Shown here in pieces: positions 1-10,689 of a stretch of 64,000 nucleotides of DNA. Made by a program: the position numbers and the translations under genes. Origin of the DNA: Symsagittifera roscoffensis (taxonomy: Eukaryota > Xenacoelomorpha > Acoela > Convolutidae); assembly GCF_963678635.1 (NCBI RefSeq), contig NC_087066.1:20679996-20743995 (forward strand), written 5' to 3'. The notes beneath the pieces were generated by a model that ran no database searches, was not told where the DNA came from, and saw only the letters and a program-made list of their open reading frames with translations. How positions within the stretch are numbered: position 1 is the first letter of the stretch; each line of letters starts with the position of its first letter.

Positions 1-401
1 GTCCAGGAAGACAACTGCTGCACCAGGCAACACAGGCAGAAAACTAGCCAAGCACAAGCGTCGACGCCGGCTGCGCCTGAGGCCTAAACAGCATAGTAAA
101 ATTAGATATATATCAAAATACATCACACAACACAACACAAGGTAAACAGTGCGCGATCAAATGCACAGTTTGCCTACCCCCTCAGCTAAACTGAAAGCCT
201 CAAGAGCGCGGCGAACGAGCAACCTTAACATTAGACACCAGACTAAGCAAAAAGCCACTTGGGCTGAACAGGCAACGCAAAAAAGAACCTAAGCTAGCAC
301 TAGGGGAGGGGAGAACACACATACCTGAGGTTGACGAGACGGTCCAGGAAGACAACTGCTGCACCAGGCAACACAGGCAGAGAACCAGTCAAACACCAGC
401 G
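1..401. repeat. Direct repeat pair, ~60 bp, offset 341 bp
   Basis: The first ~60 bases recur at 342-401 with few differences; both copies begin gtccaggaagacaactgctg. The spacer has no gene I can support. It may be a tandem repeat unit or an element edge running off the left side of the window. Short overlapping ORFs on both strands here look like chance. Confidence 0.7.
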
Positions 402-601
402 ACCAATGACCATTAATCTTAAAAACTCACCCACAAAATTAAAAGTCAAAAATGTTTTAGCCTGGGAGCTAACAAGAGACGTAAATTTCACACGACAGAA
501 GCAAAGCAGAGAGCATTCGATTTCGAACATTACGAAATTAGCAAAACCATATAAATCAATTTCTTCAACTTTGCAAAACTTCAACACCAGTTGAATCAAT
601 T

Positions 602-1391
602 TCGCAACAACTTAATTTTGAAGACGCGAAGATTTTCAAATTATAATCTTAAGAAAAGTAACAATGACGGCAATTAGTAATTGCACAGAACCAAGACTAG
701 TGGACACTTATTTTCCCAGCCTACTGATGCATCCAAAAATTCAATTATTTTCATCTTAACTCAGTGCTGATGTTGATAGAGGGAGCGTTGAGTAGCTTCC
801 ATCTTTTGAAATTTCCGTGTTGAGCTAACAGCCTCTAAAATCTTAGCACACTTTGCGCTATCAAATTTTGAAATTTGTAAAGTAGCTGAAAGAAAGTGCC
901 ACTGGAACACGAGGTCGGCTATTTTCCGATGAAAGTCTTGAGATCTCGTTTAAAAAATGAGAGCCAAATCTGTCACCCTCATTGACACTGTAGTTCAACA
1001 TGGTTATCTCGGAAGCTGAAAGCTATTCATATTGCGGAAAACTCACGCTCAATCAACATCAGAGTTTGAGTAAGTGGAACAGAATGAAAGATCAGGGCGC
1101 AGTAGTGCGCACGGAGAGCACTTGCAATCTAGCATTTGCTTATTGCAATTGTTGACCGCCGTCCTTGTTATTTTCTTATTGATTGATTTCGGGGTATTAG
1201 ATTTATGTTATATTTGGTAATGTTCCAATATGAAAAGAGTTTTTGCTCATGATGTTGAATAACTGACTGCAACAACCTATCTGTTTTTTTTTCATTACGT
1301 TTGCTGCTCAGATGTATTAAACTTAATTGAAAATAATTCGATTTGCTAGCCATCAATTAGAAAAAAATATTAACTAAGACGGTTCATAATA
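602..1391. other. No gene seen
   Basis: AT-rich sequence with no convincing coding frame, RNA gene or repeat that I can identify. Confidence 0.5.
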
Positions 1392-2033
1392 TTAAAGAAA
1401 TTTTCGGCACTCCGAGGCAATAAATATTGACATGTGTAGATAGCCTCTTTCATTTAAATGAGCCAGGTCGCGCAGCTGCCCCCTTTTGTTTCTAGTTCCG
1501 AAATCATCTAATTTGAAGAACCGGGCAGACGCGATGGCATAACCGAACTCCCTTTGGAGCCGCTTATTTATTTCCGTTACAGGATTGCACCACATCTGAG
1601 ATCGGCGATCATATAGGATGTGGTGATCCCTCCGAGGGAGAAATGCGCAGATGCGCACTTTAATGTTTGATCTCAGAGAATTCAAGAAACTCCTAAGGTT
1701 ATCTATAATTGCTTCCACTCCAAGACTGTTGAGATCATTATTTCCTACTATAATTAACACTTCGTTGTAGTTGTTCGCCTTTTGGCTCAAACCTGCTAAA
1801 TGCCCCGTTCGCCTTCCGCCAACAGCATCATATGCAACTCTAAATAGTTTTTCAGTCAAACAAAAAAAAGCAGAACTACTGATTGGTCCAGATACATTGC
1901 AGTCAGAATTAACATACCGGTATTGCTTGAGCAAAGCATTTTTGTAGATTGTGGGCGGTGAGCGCCGAATGTTCGAATCACCGATTACAAATTGGATTGG
2001 ACATCTAACGACAGATCCATTTATTTTAAAAAT
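1392..2033 (-). CDS. SGNH-hydrolase-like ORF (3' exon, start not found)
   Basis: The three sequence blocks of the SGNH/GDSL esterase fold appear in order on the minus strand: VIGDSN near 1970-1985 (block I serine), VGNND in the middle (block III asparagine) and AHLNERGY near the C-terminus (block V histidine). Family knowledge: such enzymes hydrolyse esters with a Ser-His dyad or triad, and SGNH domains also occur in ORF1 of some LINEs and in orphan proteins of invertebrate repeats. The frame is open from about 2033 to the stop at 1392 but has no good start. An acceptor-like AG at 2006-2005 suggests this is a terminal exon starting at 2004. It lies downstream of, and on the same strand as, the transposase and SET ORFs. 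Function and substrate are unknown. Confidence 0.6.
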   Translation of the reverse strand: MFKINGSVVRCPIQFVIGDSNIRRSPPTIYKNALLKQYRYVNSDCNVSGPISSSAFFCLTEKLFRVAYDAVGGRRTGHLAGLSQKANNYNEVLIIVGNNDLNSLGVEAIIDNLRSFLNSLRSNIKVRICAFLPRRDHHILYDRRSQMWCNPVTEINKRLQREFGYAIASARFFKLDDFGTRNKRGQLRDLAHLNERGYLHMSIFIASECRKFL

Positions 2034-2476
2034 AAATATTTAAAACTTCAAAAGAAAAATGAGTTTTACGTTCTAGGAATACTTCATTCTTGTTTTATTT
2101 CCTTTTTTCTTGCTTTTAATGAAAGTTATTTGCTGGATGATAAGCTTTTTTACTTAGAACACTAGCACAGTTGTTGACAATGAATAAACTGTCAAGAAAT
2201 TTTGAATTGATTGAATCGCAGAAAAATTGGAAAAACACATGTACCTATCAAAAAATGGAGGTCGGGAGTGCTCGATAAAAAACGAACTCTAATAAAAATC
2301 ATCCAATAACAAGTAAGAAAAATTGTAACTCGAATATGTCACTTAACTCAGAAAAATAAACACTAGAAGTTCGAAGAGAAATAATAAGCACTGAATGAAA
2401 AAGACAAAATCAAGAGAAAAAAGGTATAGGAGTCTCTAGAGCTTCAGGACCAGCTGAAAAATTCTAAAACAGTAAT
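2034..2476. other. No gene seen
   Basis: AT-rich spacer between the SGNH-like exon and the 3' end of the transposase remnant. I found no clear TIR or target duplication here. Confidence 0.4.
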
Positions 2477-4605
2477 TCACCCTCGCATAAGAATATCATT
2501 CATTATGTAATTTCGCGGCATTTTATTTGAACCGTTAAGTTTTAGCGAATAAAGCTTATTGAAATAAAAAAGATCATTAAAATTTCTTTGTGCTATGTAA
2601 GGTTTGCCTTGATTGAGCACTTTAAAACTGGTTCGTGAAAAAAGCACCATTAGAACACTTGTCGCAACTATTTTTGTCGACATAAGAAAGCTTTCTGTAA
2701 AACTTGAATTAAAAACTTGAGTATTGTCAACAATTCAGTGCTTCCTGGAAAAGTTATGAAATACTGAACATGCCCGTAGAAAACCTCAGAATTCTTTTGA
2801 AACCAAACAAATCCATTCGGTGCTTTTTCGTTTCTCTCATAGCACACCGAGTCAAAAAAAAAAACTGCCGTTTTGATGACGGGAAAGTATGGTAGTACCC
2901 GCAAACTTTCGCTTTGCTTCTGTAACCAAGACAGTGTTTTTGACCAAATTACAATAATTCCTTGTTCTAGCTTCAGCAGCGAGATTTTTTCCGGCCCAAT
3001 CTTCCACCAATTCAACAAAATCATCGTCTTCTACGTCTTCATTAATCAGGGACTGGCTCTCTAGATATCTGCGACAAATGATCTCACAAAAGTCATGTGA
3101 CCCAGTGGCAAATTTTCCCAAAAAACAATGAGCACTTTCAAAAGACATCGCTGATGTAACAAAAAGCGGTCCAAAAATCCTAACTTGATGAGTCAAGTGG
3201 CGTAAAGAATGCAAATTAATAGTATGACATTTCTCGTTGCCAAAAACTGCAGTGACATTCTCACAGAAATCGTTCGAAAATTGTTCCGCATAATCAACGG
3301 AGGTCGGATTTGACGTTGTCAGCAGAAGTCTGGTTGAAAAGGAAAGACGGAGAAGGTTTGAATATTGAACCTGATTATTCTGTAAAAATTTCTTGAAAAG
3401 AATCGGCGAAAAAAACATTAAATAATTCAAGTATTCATTAGCCCTAAACTGAGCTTTTTCAGACGGTCTGCGAGGCTGACGCACATGAGAAACCAGTTCA
3501 ATTGGAGCTGAAATTTCTTGGACTAGATTCTCAAGCTCCTGTTTATCTGAGGAAGTCAGTAATTGTAAGTGACGATTAAACAAAGATGCATAGACCCCAA
3601 GTAAAACGCAATGCATATAGTCGATAGGAGCAGAAAGTGGAATGCCTAAACAGAAAGTTTTTTAGAACTTCGCTAAAGATTAGGTTATTTTTTCAAAAAG
3701 CAACTAAGCTTAATAATCAAAAATTTTGATGAATAAAACTCTTACATACTTTTTTTTAGGTTTGATAAGTACCTTTTACTAAGCGAGAAAATTCACTTCG
3801 TCTTTTCACTCCTACCACATTTATGCCGGTTCGTCCTTCCCGTTTCAAGTTTTCCGCCTTTTCCACATAAGATTCGTGTAAATTCGAATCACGAATTTCC
3901 CATGGAACTTGATACCTCTTATTTTTGTGTGTAATTTTCTGAGGATAGTAGGCATGAGAACCATCAATAGTTATTCCTGGATGATCGCAGAAATTACAAC
4001 CATAGAAACCGTTCTTTTGGAACATGTTTAAGACACTCGGTTTAGCAATCAAGTCGCAAACAATGAACGAAACAGTGAACTTTAAGAAAATTGTTTTTTC
4101 GGATGAAAAATTCACAGCTACGATTCGTTTCAGTTCTTGTTCCAGATGCGTTGTTACAAGTTTCCAAGCTGGTTTTCCTTCACCAACCCACAAGGCACCA
4201 AGAGCGATGTTTTTTTTCGAAACACGAAGAATAGGCGGAAGTTGTAAGATACTAAGCCAGACAGGATACATGTTGTGTTTCATGCTGGTGCTAATAAAAT
4301 TAGCACCATCGGTGGACAGGGCTAGATCTATGGGAAGCTCGTTCGCAGCTTCTGCTAGGGATAACTGGTCGATGGGGCAGTCTTCGTGATTAGACTGTGA
4401 CCTGTGGTTATTATAACTAATTATGCTCGATAGATTTGGTTGCACAATTTCTTTCAGTAGCTCCGATACTTTGATCAGGCATAATCGCCCATTTGATGTC
4501 TTTATAGGCGCTAAGGTCATTTCATCCAAACTTTTTTTTCGCGGCCCGTACTAAGCTATACATAGAGGGCAAAACATTTGGAGAAGGGATGAAAGCAGAC
4601 AGCAT
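2477..4605 (-). pseudogene. Tnp2-type (CACTA/EnSpm-like) transposase, frame-disrupted
   Basis: Three main blocks on the minus strand. Block 1 (4605 to 3756) contains LSTDGANF and MYPVWLSILQLPP, the Tnp2-family catalytic-region pattern, and FYGCNFCDH, a Cys pair. Block 2 (3645 to 2852) contains DYMHCVLLGV and GPLFVTSAMSFES, also typical of the family. A 100-bp intron with GTAAGA donor and TTTAG acceptor (3745-3646) joins them. Block 3 is a C-terminal remnant (about 2852 to 2477) spread over two frames. Breaks fall at 8 As (forward T-run 4532-4539), at 8 As just before the intron donor (forward T-run 3751-3758), and at the forward A-run near 2856-2866; a further shift is near 2680. The family cuts and pastes DNA transposons. 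The first ATG (4605-4603) is one base past the SET ORF stop. Homopolymer breaks could be assembly errors, so the gene may be intact in the animal. Confidence 0.75.
3646..3745 (-). other. Intron of the transposase gene
   Basis: On the minus strand the sequence begins GTAAGAG and ends TTTCTGTTTAG. Its removal places GIPLSAPIDYMHC next to the preceding block, matching the expected order in Tnp2 proteins. Confidence 0.6.
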
Positions 4606-4606
4606 T

Positions 4607-5821
4607 TTAATCAAATTTGCTTGAGCTGCATCCGAAAGGTGATTTTTTGAAGAATAAGCACTCATGAGAATACATGCGTTGTTTTTGCTTAAGCGAGCGT
4701 TGCTGAAAAAACTTAACAGTTGACTCTATGTTCGGGGTAACAAAGGAGTTTTCAAGGCAAGATATATCTAAGCAGGGTAACTCAAAAACCAGAAGTGGAG
4801 ATGAGATCCACGATCTCTTTACATTCAATGACTCTGCAATAGGATCAGAGATTTGAAAATTGTCCGGCTGATAGTTTTCAAAACTTTCACTGTGAGCGCA
4901 CAATTCTACTGACAAATCTAGTAAACCGGAATTCTTAAATGATTGATCGACGTTTGCAGCAGGGAAACTCTCAGGTGCATCAACTTCAAGCTGAATTTCA
5001 TTCATAGCATTGTTGTACTCCCTAAATTTCTGCAAACCACTGAGACGCTTCCGCTTCCTGTTTACTGAGCTGATTTCATTGTCCATGCTTAAATTTTTAC
5101 ATTGTAAATTGGCAGTATTACAAGAATTGACGCCAGCTTCTGTTCCATCAGCCGAAGAAGTTTCTAGACAGTTTTCGTGTTTTTCCTCGGAGTTCAGTTC
5201 AGCTTCATTATCAGTCAAGTTGTCAGGAAAGGACCGGCCATTTGGAGGCCTTTTAAATCGACAGGTCAGACAGCAACACTCTTCTTCATCAAAAAATTCG
5301 GGTCCATACATCACATTAATTTCCATGTTTTCTTGGATTGTTTTCAGCGTTCGCAGTCTAACAATTGTTGTGTCCTGACATGAAAAATCGTATTCACAAT
5401 TTGGCTCACAGTCAGAATTAACGAACCGCACAGGTCCGAGCATTAAATAGCTTTGCGACGAGTCAGATGTTTTTGTTATCACAGAGAGGTCTGTCGTACC
5501 TTCAACTATAGGTTTAATAAACCCCTTTGGCCCATCAACGAGAACCGTTTTAGCTCTTAAACACTTTTTTCCTATGTATATCATCTTATATCCTCCATAC
5601 TCATCATGGACAATTTTGAAATCACTGGAAATGGTATCATAGGCTGCTAAAAGAGTCTCATAACATGATTTCCATGGTTTTTTTGTTTGGATCCACTTAT
5701 AAAAATTTCGTGTGGTTCTAAGTCCGACATTTTTGGCTTCTCTGTTATCGTACTCAACAAGGTCTCGCACTATTTGGCAATCGCATTGAGATAGAATCAT
5801 CCAATCAACATTGGCATCCAT
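4607..5821 (-). CDS. SET-domain protein (SUV4-20/KMT5-like SET core)
   Basis: A single 404-codon frame. Residues ~80-190 form a SET core: GPKGFI near 98-102, LGPVRFVNSDCEPNC at 128-142, INVMYGPEFF at 168-177 (candidate catalytic Tyr172) and a post-SET Cys cluster ECCCLTC at 181-187. Family knowledge: SET enzymes move methyl groups from S-adenosylmethionine to lysines, mostly of histones; the NHxC-type motif of SUV4-20 proteins is here NSDC, so a usual His is Ser and activity is uncertain. The C-terminal half (190-404) is acidic, low in complexity and unrecognised. The start is the first ATG of the frame. The stop TAA is followed after one base by the transposase ATG (TAAAATG), an arrangement rare for host genes. 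It could be a transposon-carried methyltransferase or a host gene fused to a transposon remnant. Confidence 0.72.
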   Translation of the reverse strand: MDANVDWMILSQCDCQIVRDLVEYDNREAKNVGLRTTRNFYKWIQTKKPWKSCYETLLAAYDTISSDFKIVHDEYGGYKMIYIGKKCLRAKTVLVDGPKGFIKPIVEGTTDLSVITKTSDSSQSYLMLGPVRFVNSDCEPNCEYDFSCQDTTIVRLRTLKTIQENMEINVMYGPEFFDEEECCCLTCRFKRPPNGRSFPDNLTDNEAELNSEEKHENCLETSSADGTEAGVNSCNTANLQCKNLSMDNEISSVNRKRKRLSGLQKFREYNNAMNEIQLEVDAPESFPAANVDQSFKNSGLLDLSVELCAHSESFENYQPDNFQISDPIAESLNVKRSWISSPLLVFELPCLDISCLENSFVTPNIESTVKFFQQRSLKQKQRMYSHECLFFKKSPFGCSSSKFD

Positions 5822-6479
5822 CTAAAGAAAAATTAGGAACACAACTTGCGAAACGTACAACACATGCCAATTTGACCGTGAATTTTTATTATACTTTGGA
5901 ACAGCCTGGTATGTTTCATTTGTATCGAAACAAAACATGTTTTTGAGATGTATGCAGTCATATCAGTAAAATTCCGAGAAAAAAAAACAAAAAGAGCCTT
6001 GATTTGCAAAGAATACTTTCGTTTTGACTTACAAATGATGACTGAAGGTAAGCGTGAATCTCAGTTGATCTGCTTCTCTAAATCACTGGATTACTTCTAC
6101 CCGATGCTTCAATCTTTTTTCAATATAGTGCGATGAAAACAATTATAATAAGCTGTTATGTTTGTGTCAATGAATGGAAGCAAAGTCATTTTTACTAAAA
6201 AAAAACAACTGCCTTATAAATTGATACAAATTATTTCGAAAGTAATTTGAAAAACAATGATTTTAGAAAATGTAGATTCGAATCAACAGGCGTTTTTTCA
6301 CTTGAAACAAATTATAGCAACCACACGAAACACCAAACGCAAGAAAAAAAACTTACTGTGAAAAAAAAACATGAAGAGACAAAAAACATATATTTAAACT
6401 ACCAAATGAAAACTGATGAACTCGCAGCTTTAACTCAAAAAATTGTGTTTTTATGCACAAAAAAAAACAAAAAAATTAT

Positions 6480-6780
6480 ACTCAAAGTGTGCCAGCGTGA
6501 TATCTATCACGGGCTGAAATTAAGACAGAACATGACGCCGATTCAATTCCTTCAACTCGGAAGCATATCTTAAATTTAGTGAATCATTATATCATTTTTT
6601 TTATCAATAGAAAAGTCTTTCACCTTGATTGGTAGCCTTTTTGGAGATGATGATTGCAGTCCTTCAAAGCTATTCTTTCCAACTCCGTTCGATCAATATT
6701 TTGAAAAAGTACGCACAGAATAAAATTGACAAAAGATTAAAAACTGAAACAAATTATTAAAAACATTAATAATTATAAGT
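6480..6780 (+). repeat. ~300-bp direct repeat, copy 1
   Basis: Matches 10372-10670 over its whole length, including the palindromic start gtgatatctatcac, gagatgatgattgca, and the end aaaaactgaaacaaattatt. The two copies, 3.9 kb apart, bracket the BEN gene in the same orientation. Confidence 0.85.
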
Positions 6781-6822
6781 TAGTTAATACTGTATAAGTT
6801 AGTTTAATCTATGTTACTAACT

Positions 6823-6875
6823 TGCTTCAATCATCCAAAAGGCTATAATTTATAAGCTTTTGGATAGTTGAAGCA
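6823..6875. repeat. Hairpin (inverted repeat)
   Basis: The arm tgcttcaatcatccaaaag pairs with cttttggatagttgaagca across a ~14-base AT-rich loop with one or two mismatches. It lies between the direct repeat and the BEN gene's 3' end; it could be an element terminus or an RNA hairpin. Confidence 0.7.
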
Positions 6876-7477
6876 GTTTAGCTACAGAGATAAACATTAG
6901 GCGACAAACTGGCAGGGGAAAAGAAAACGTTCTATGTAAAGTTTAACATACAAAGACAACAAGCATATATTTAAAACTATCAACTCAAAGTTGATGAACA
7001 TCTGTAAACATTTCAGCATTTATTCGAAGAATTCTGTTTTTATGCACAAAATATACGAGAAAAAAAACAGCGGCCGATATATTGGATTTGCCAGAATATG
7101 AAAGATGACTACGATTTTTTTAAAGTTCTAGCTATGTTTTGGACCACACTGACATGTGCCAGCGGCCTAACTTTCAAGCACTTAATTCTCCTTATCCAAA
7201 ACGTCTTTTGAAGACTGAAAGGACAGATGATTGTTTGCTTCTGTTTGTGCTTCTGCTTTCTTCCTGTCTTTTGTCAATTGAGGGCCCAGCTTATTGAAGC
7301 TGATTTTCGCTTCAGCATACGCTACCAATTGATTGTTTTTGTACTTCATTTTAACAGCCCCTTGAACAAAGCTTCACTTGGAATATTTCTCTTAAAACTT
7401 TTTTGTTCAGCCCATTAAAAAAAATCAAATCCAGGGAGAACAAAAATCAAATATGACTGCAAAAATCTAAAGGATCA

Positions 7478-9015
7478 CTAACTCTCCCAAACAAGCTTCC
7501 TTTCATCGTCGAAAGGAGGACGGCAATGTTCGCCCGTGTTTTTTTGCGGAGAAATCATGTGTCCAATAATCTCGTCTTCCGACCACAATAATGATCCTAC
7601 TTTTCGGCCATATTTGCCAACCGTCAATTGACTAATTGACAGAAGGTTTACATCCTTCCACATGACACAATCTCCATCTTCTTCAACTGCGACCGGTTTA
7701 ACGGCGTGAAGCTCGAGATTTTTGGCCTAAAAGAAACACTTGGTTTTGAGCTGAGTTTCAGGTATAACTTTTCCGACAAAAATAAGTTTAAGTTAAATCC
7801 CTTCTATGAATCATATTCAAACAACTTACCATAGATCTCATGGACTTATCAATCGTCACAGTCTCATGAACGTGCCTTTTGAAAATCGCTCCGGTGACAT
7901 TTTTGAAATCTATGATCGACTTGTTGGTGTTCTCGAACATTCCTGTTAACCCAGTTAGAGTCTGATTGGTACTTTCGGCCACACTAGCAAGTTTGTCTAG
8001 TACACTGTTTTGCTTATCAAGCAAGCTGGTTTGCTTTTCCACCATGCTCATCATGGAAACCATGAATTGACGATCCTGAAAAAATCTTATGTTTATAACC
8101 GGCTGCTCCATAGAATGACGAACATTCAAAATTATTCAGTCTTAGCCTTGCAACTTACAACAATCATAGTTTCTTCACTAGAAGAGGCTGCTGGCGAATC
8201 GTACGCATTGGGTGTGGTAGCGCATCTCATTATTTTGCTAGGTGGCGTGGATTTCACATCGTTGCGGTGGAAAAGTCCGCGCTTTTGAACTTGAGGCAAA
8301 ATCTCTAAATAACCCAGAGGCAAATCCTCTGTATCTCTGTTTGCAGTTTCTGCTTCGCTCACAAATGAATGAATAATTTCATCCAGGGCTTGTTGCTCAT
8401 ACTACGAAAAACAACACAAAAAAAATACAAGCAAAAATATCTTATTTGACTGTTAATTAGATACTCTTAGAACATACCATCTGGGGCTCATCACTATGTG
8501 AATCTACGCTGACGACATTTGGCTGCATAAAAGTTGTCATTGAAGGCGAACTGCATTGAGTGAGGGGATTAATGGAAACACTTTTCACATTACATGGAGG
8601 ATATTTGATGCCCGGTTCTTCATTTTGTTGCAGATCATGGCAAGCAATCGACAGATCTAACAAACAACGGTGGATATAGTCTTTTGCGCCGATTGCCTCC
8701 ACTTTAGCCTGATAATACTGCTGGCCTTGTTTGACAGTCAGCACCGTTCCATCCTTAAAAGGACCAATTAAAAGCAAAAACCAACAAAAAAGCAAAACCT
8801 TGAAACGTTCAACTAACAACAATTCCTGGACGTTGATCCAGCGACATCAAAATTTGATCTGAAAGAAGTTGCATCGTCCCAGGTCTTCTGTCCTCGTAAA
8901 AGAACAGCAAGACTCATTTCGTTTGCAGAGCTTTCTTGATGTTTTCATGGAACAAGGCAATTTCTTGCTGGCTGCGAGGGTCTCGCACCTCTCGGCCTGA
9001 TCGCGTTTGAGACAT
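7478..9015 (-). CDS. BEN-domain-like DNA-binding protein, five exons
   Basis: Exons on the minus strand: 9015-8818, 8753-8478, 8401-8159, 8075-7830 and 7726-7478, with introns starting GTTAGT, GTATGT, GTAAGT and GTAAGT and ending AG. All junctions are phase 0, and the total is 404 codons with the stop. Exon 2 begins DGTVLTVKQGQQYYQAKV, a beta-rich Tudor/chromo-like start; exon 4 is a Met/Ser/Thr/Asn-rich helical segment (SLLDKQNSVLDKLASV), probably coiled coil; exon 5 has QLTVGKYGRKVGSLLWSEDE, resembling the BEN fold of helical DNA-binding and adaptor proteins such as BEND5. Codon 34 (8916-8914) is an in-frame TGA; a single C-to-T change of CGA would explain it. An alternative start is the later ATG in exon 1 (GTMQLLSD). 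The gene lies between direct repeats. The exon structure is strong, the BEN call moderate. Confidence 0.68.
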
Positions 9016-9049
9016 TCTAAATTGAATCAAACAGCAAACTTCAAACTCA

Positions 9050-10410
9050 ATGTAACCAGCGTGAAACGCTTCACGACTTAACAAACATTAACTTTTACGA
9101 CGTAGACTAAAATGTGTCTTCCAAAATTCGAGAGATTTACTATAAGCTGTGAAAAATCAATCAAAGACGCGTTATCTCGGAAACCAAAAATAATTGGTCA
9201 ATAAAACTTGGAAACCAGATTTTTAACCATGAGTGTACCCTGACAGCACGCTTGTAGGATTGGGAAATTGGCAAGTTTTTTTAAACTATTTTTTTTTGAA
9301 AACAATTGAAAATAAATTGAAAAACACAATATTTCTTGAAGGGTAGATTACCAACCACAAATTCTCAGCTGAATAAAAACCGGGACAATAAGAGACTCGA
9401 AAAGTTTCAGGGAAAAAACATGGGAAAAAGAAAACAGAATGTGCCAGCGTGAAATGTATCATAGGCCTTTAACTATAGTTAATTGTTAAAATAACTTAAA
9501 GCGATGAGAGATGGGTTACGTTTTCTTTGCTTTTTCTCCCATTCAACTAGTGATGTCAGATCTGTTCATTTTTCAACGCAAACCGGAAAACACGAGCTTA
9601 ACCATTTTTTTCCTTAAACAACTTGATCTAATTTCTCACTTTCATGAACCAATGCTCACAATTAGATTTCTATGTTACCACTCTTGCTAAATATTATATA
9701 GAATGGTCAAAAATTCTGGTACCATGTTTAGAAACCTTGCTAGTTAAAACTCGAAATGAGCCGGCGTGAAATGCATCACGGGCTTTTTTCTATCGCTAAG
9801 TTTTAACTTAATTCCACACACATTTACTTCGATTTTTAGTTATTGCTACCATTGAACGAAGGATGTCAGAACTGTCCAATTTCCTGCAGCAAAATAGAAT
9901 AACACACATAAGACAAACAAAATTAGGATGCTTATAACCTGATGTTAATTCTCCGCAATTTGAACTAGTGCTCACAGTTAACAAAATCTGTTACGCTCCG
10001 CCATCTTGCTTGTTAATTTATACAATAAAAAAAAGTCTCGTATCTCGATGCATTAACATTGATTTTATATCAAAGTAGGCCAGCGTAAATTGCATAGCCA
10101 GCGGGGACCTATAACTGTCGCTACGTGGTTACGTAATTCAACACACTTAGTGCTTAATTTACATCTTTTTAGGCATTAGATAAATCTTTTCTACCTTTTT
10201 CAGCCGAAACAGAAAAACACGTCATTTCATATTTTTTGTGTGAATAACTGGTTCTGCTTGTAGTTCTTTGCACTACTGACCACAATATAAAAAGATTTGT
10301 TATGCTTGGACATCGCATGCTATTTAGCGTTAACACTGATCAACAAATCTCGCATACCATTGCATATATAACTCGAAGTGTGCCAGCGTGATATCTATCA
10401 CGGGCTGAAG
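9050..10410. repeat. Diverged ~300-390-bp tandem repeats with palindromic motif
   Basis: The motif cagcgtgaaatNcatcacgggc, or close variants, occurs at 9057, 9444, 9760, 10079 and 10382. Matching sequence follows each (for example gatgtcaga.ctgt and the ..caatgctcacaattag segments). The array begins directly upstream of the BEN gene's first ATG (9015), so it overlaps the place where its promoter should be. The pattern resembles subterminal repeats of CACTA-type transposons. Confidence 0.75.
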
Positions 10411-10670
10411 TGAAGGCAAAACATGACGCCGATCAAAGTCTTTAACTCGCAAGCATATATTAGTTTTAGGGAATCATTACATCTTTTTTTTAATAGGAAA
10501 GTCTTTCACCTTTGTTCAGTAGCTTGTTTGGAGATGATGATTGCAATCCTTCAATGTTATTCTTTCCAACTCCGTTAAATCAATATTTTGAAAAGTGACG
10601 CAGTATAAAACTGAAAAAAGATTAAAAACTGAAACAAATTATTAAAATATTAAAAATTATAAATTAGCTA
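10372..10670 (+). repeat. ~300-bp direct repeat, copy 2
   Basis: Second copy of the segment at 6480-6780, same orientation. Its first 30 bases are also the last palindromic unit of the 9050-10410 array. Confidence 0.85.
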
Positions 10671-10689
10671 TGTTAGTGACCTATGGATA

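Larger units (their letters stand above)
5822..7477. other. Spacer with internal repeats, no gene seen
   Basis: The stretch separates the SET ORF from the BEN gene. It contains a copy of the ~300-bp direct repeat (6480-6780), a hairpin (6823-6875) and two diverged copies of an A-rich segment (about 6350-6470 and 6930-7070, both ending in tttatgcacaaaa). ORFs of 60-108 codons here are Lys/Asn-rich and look non-coding. Confidence 0.6.
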
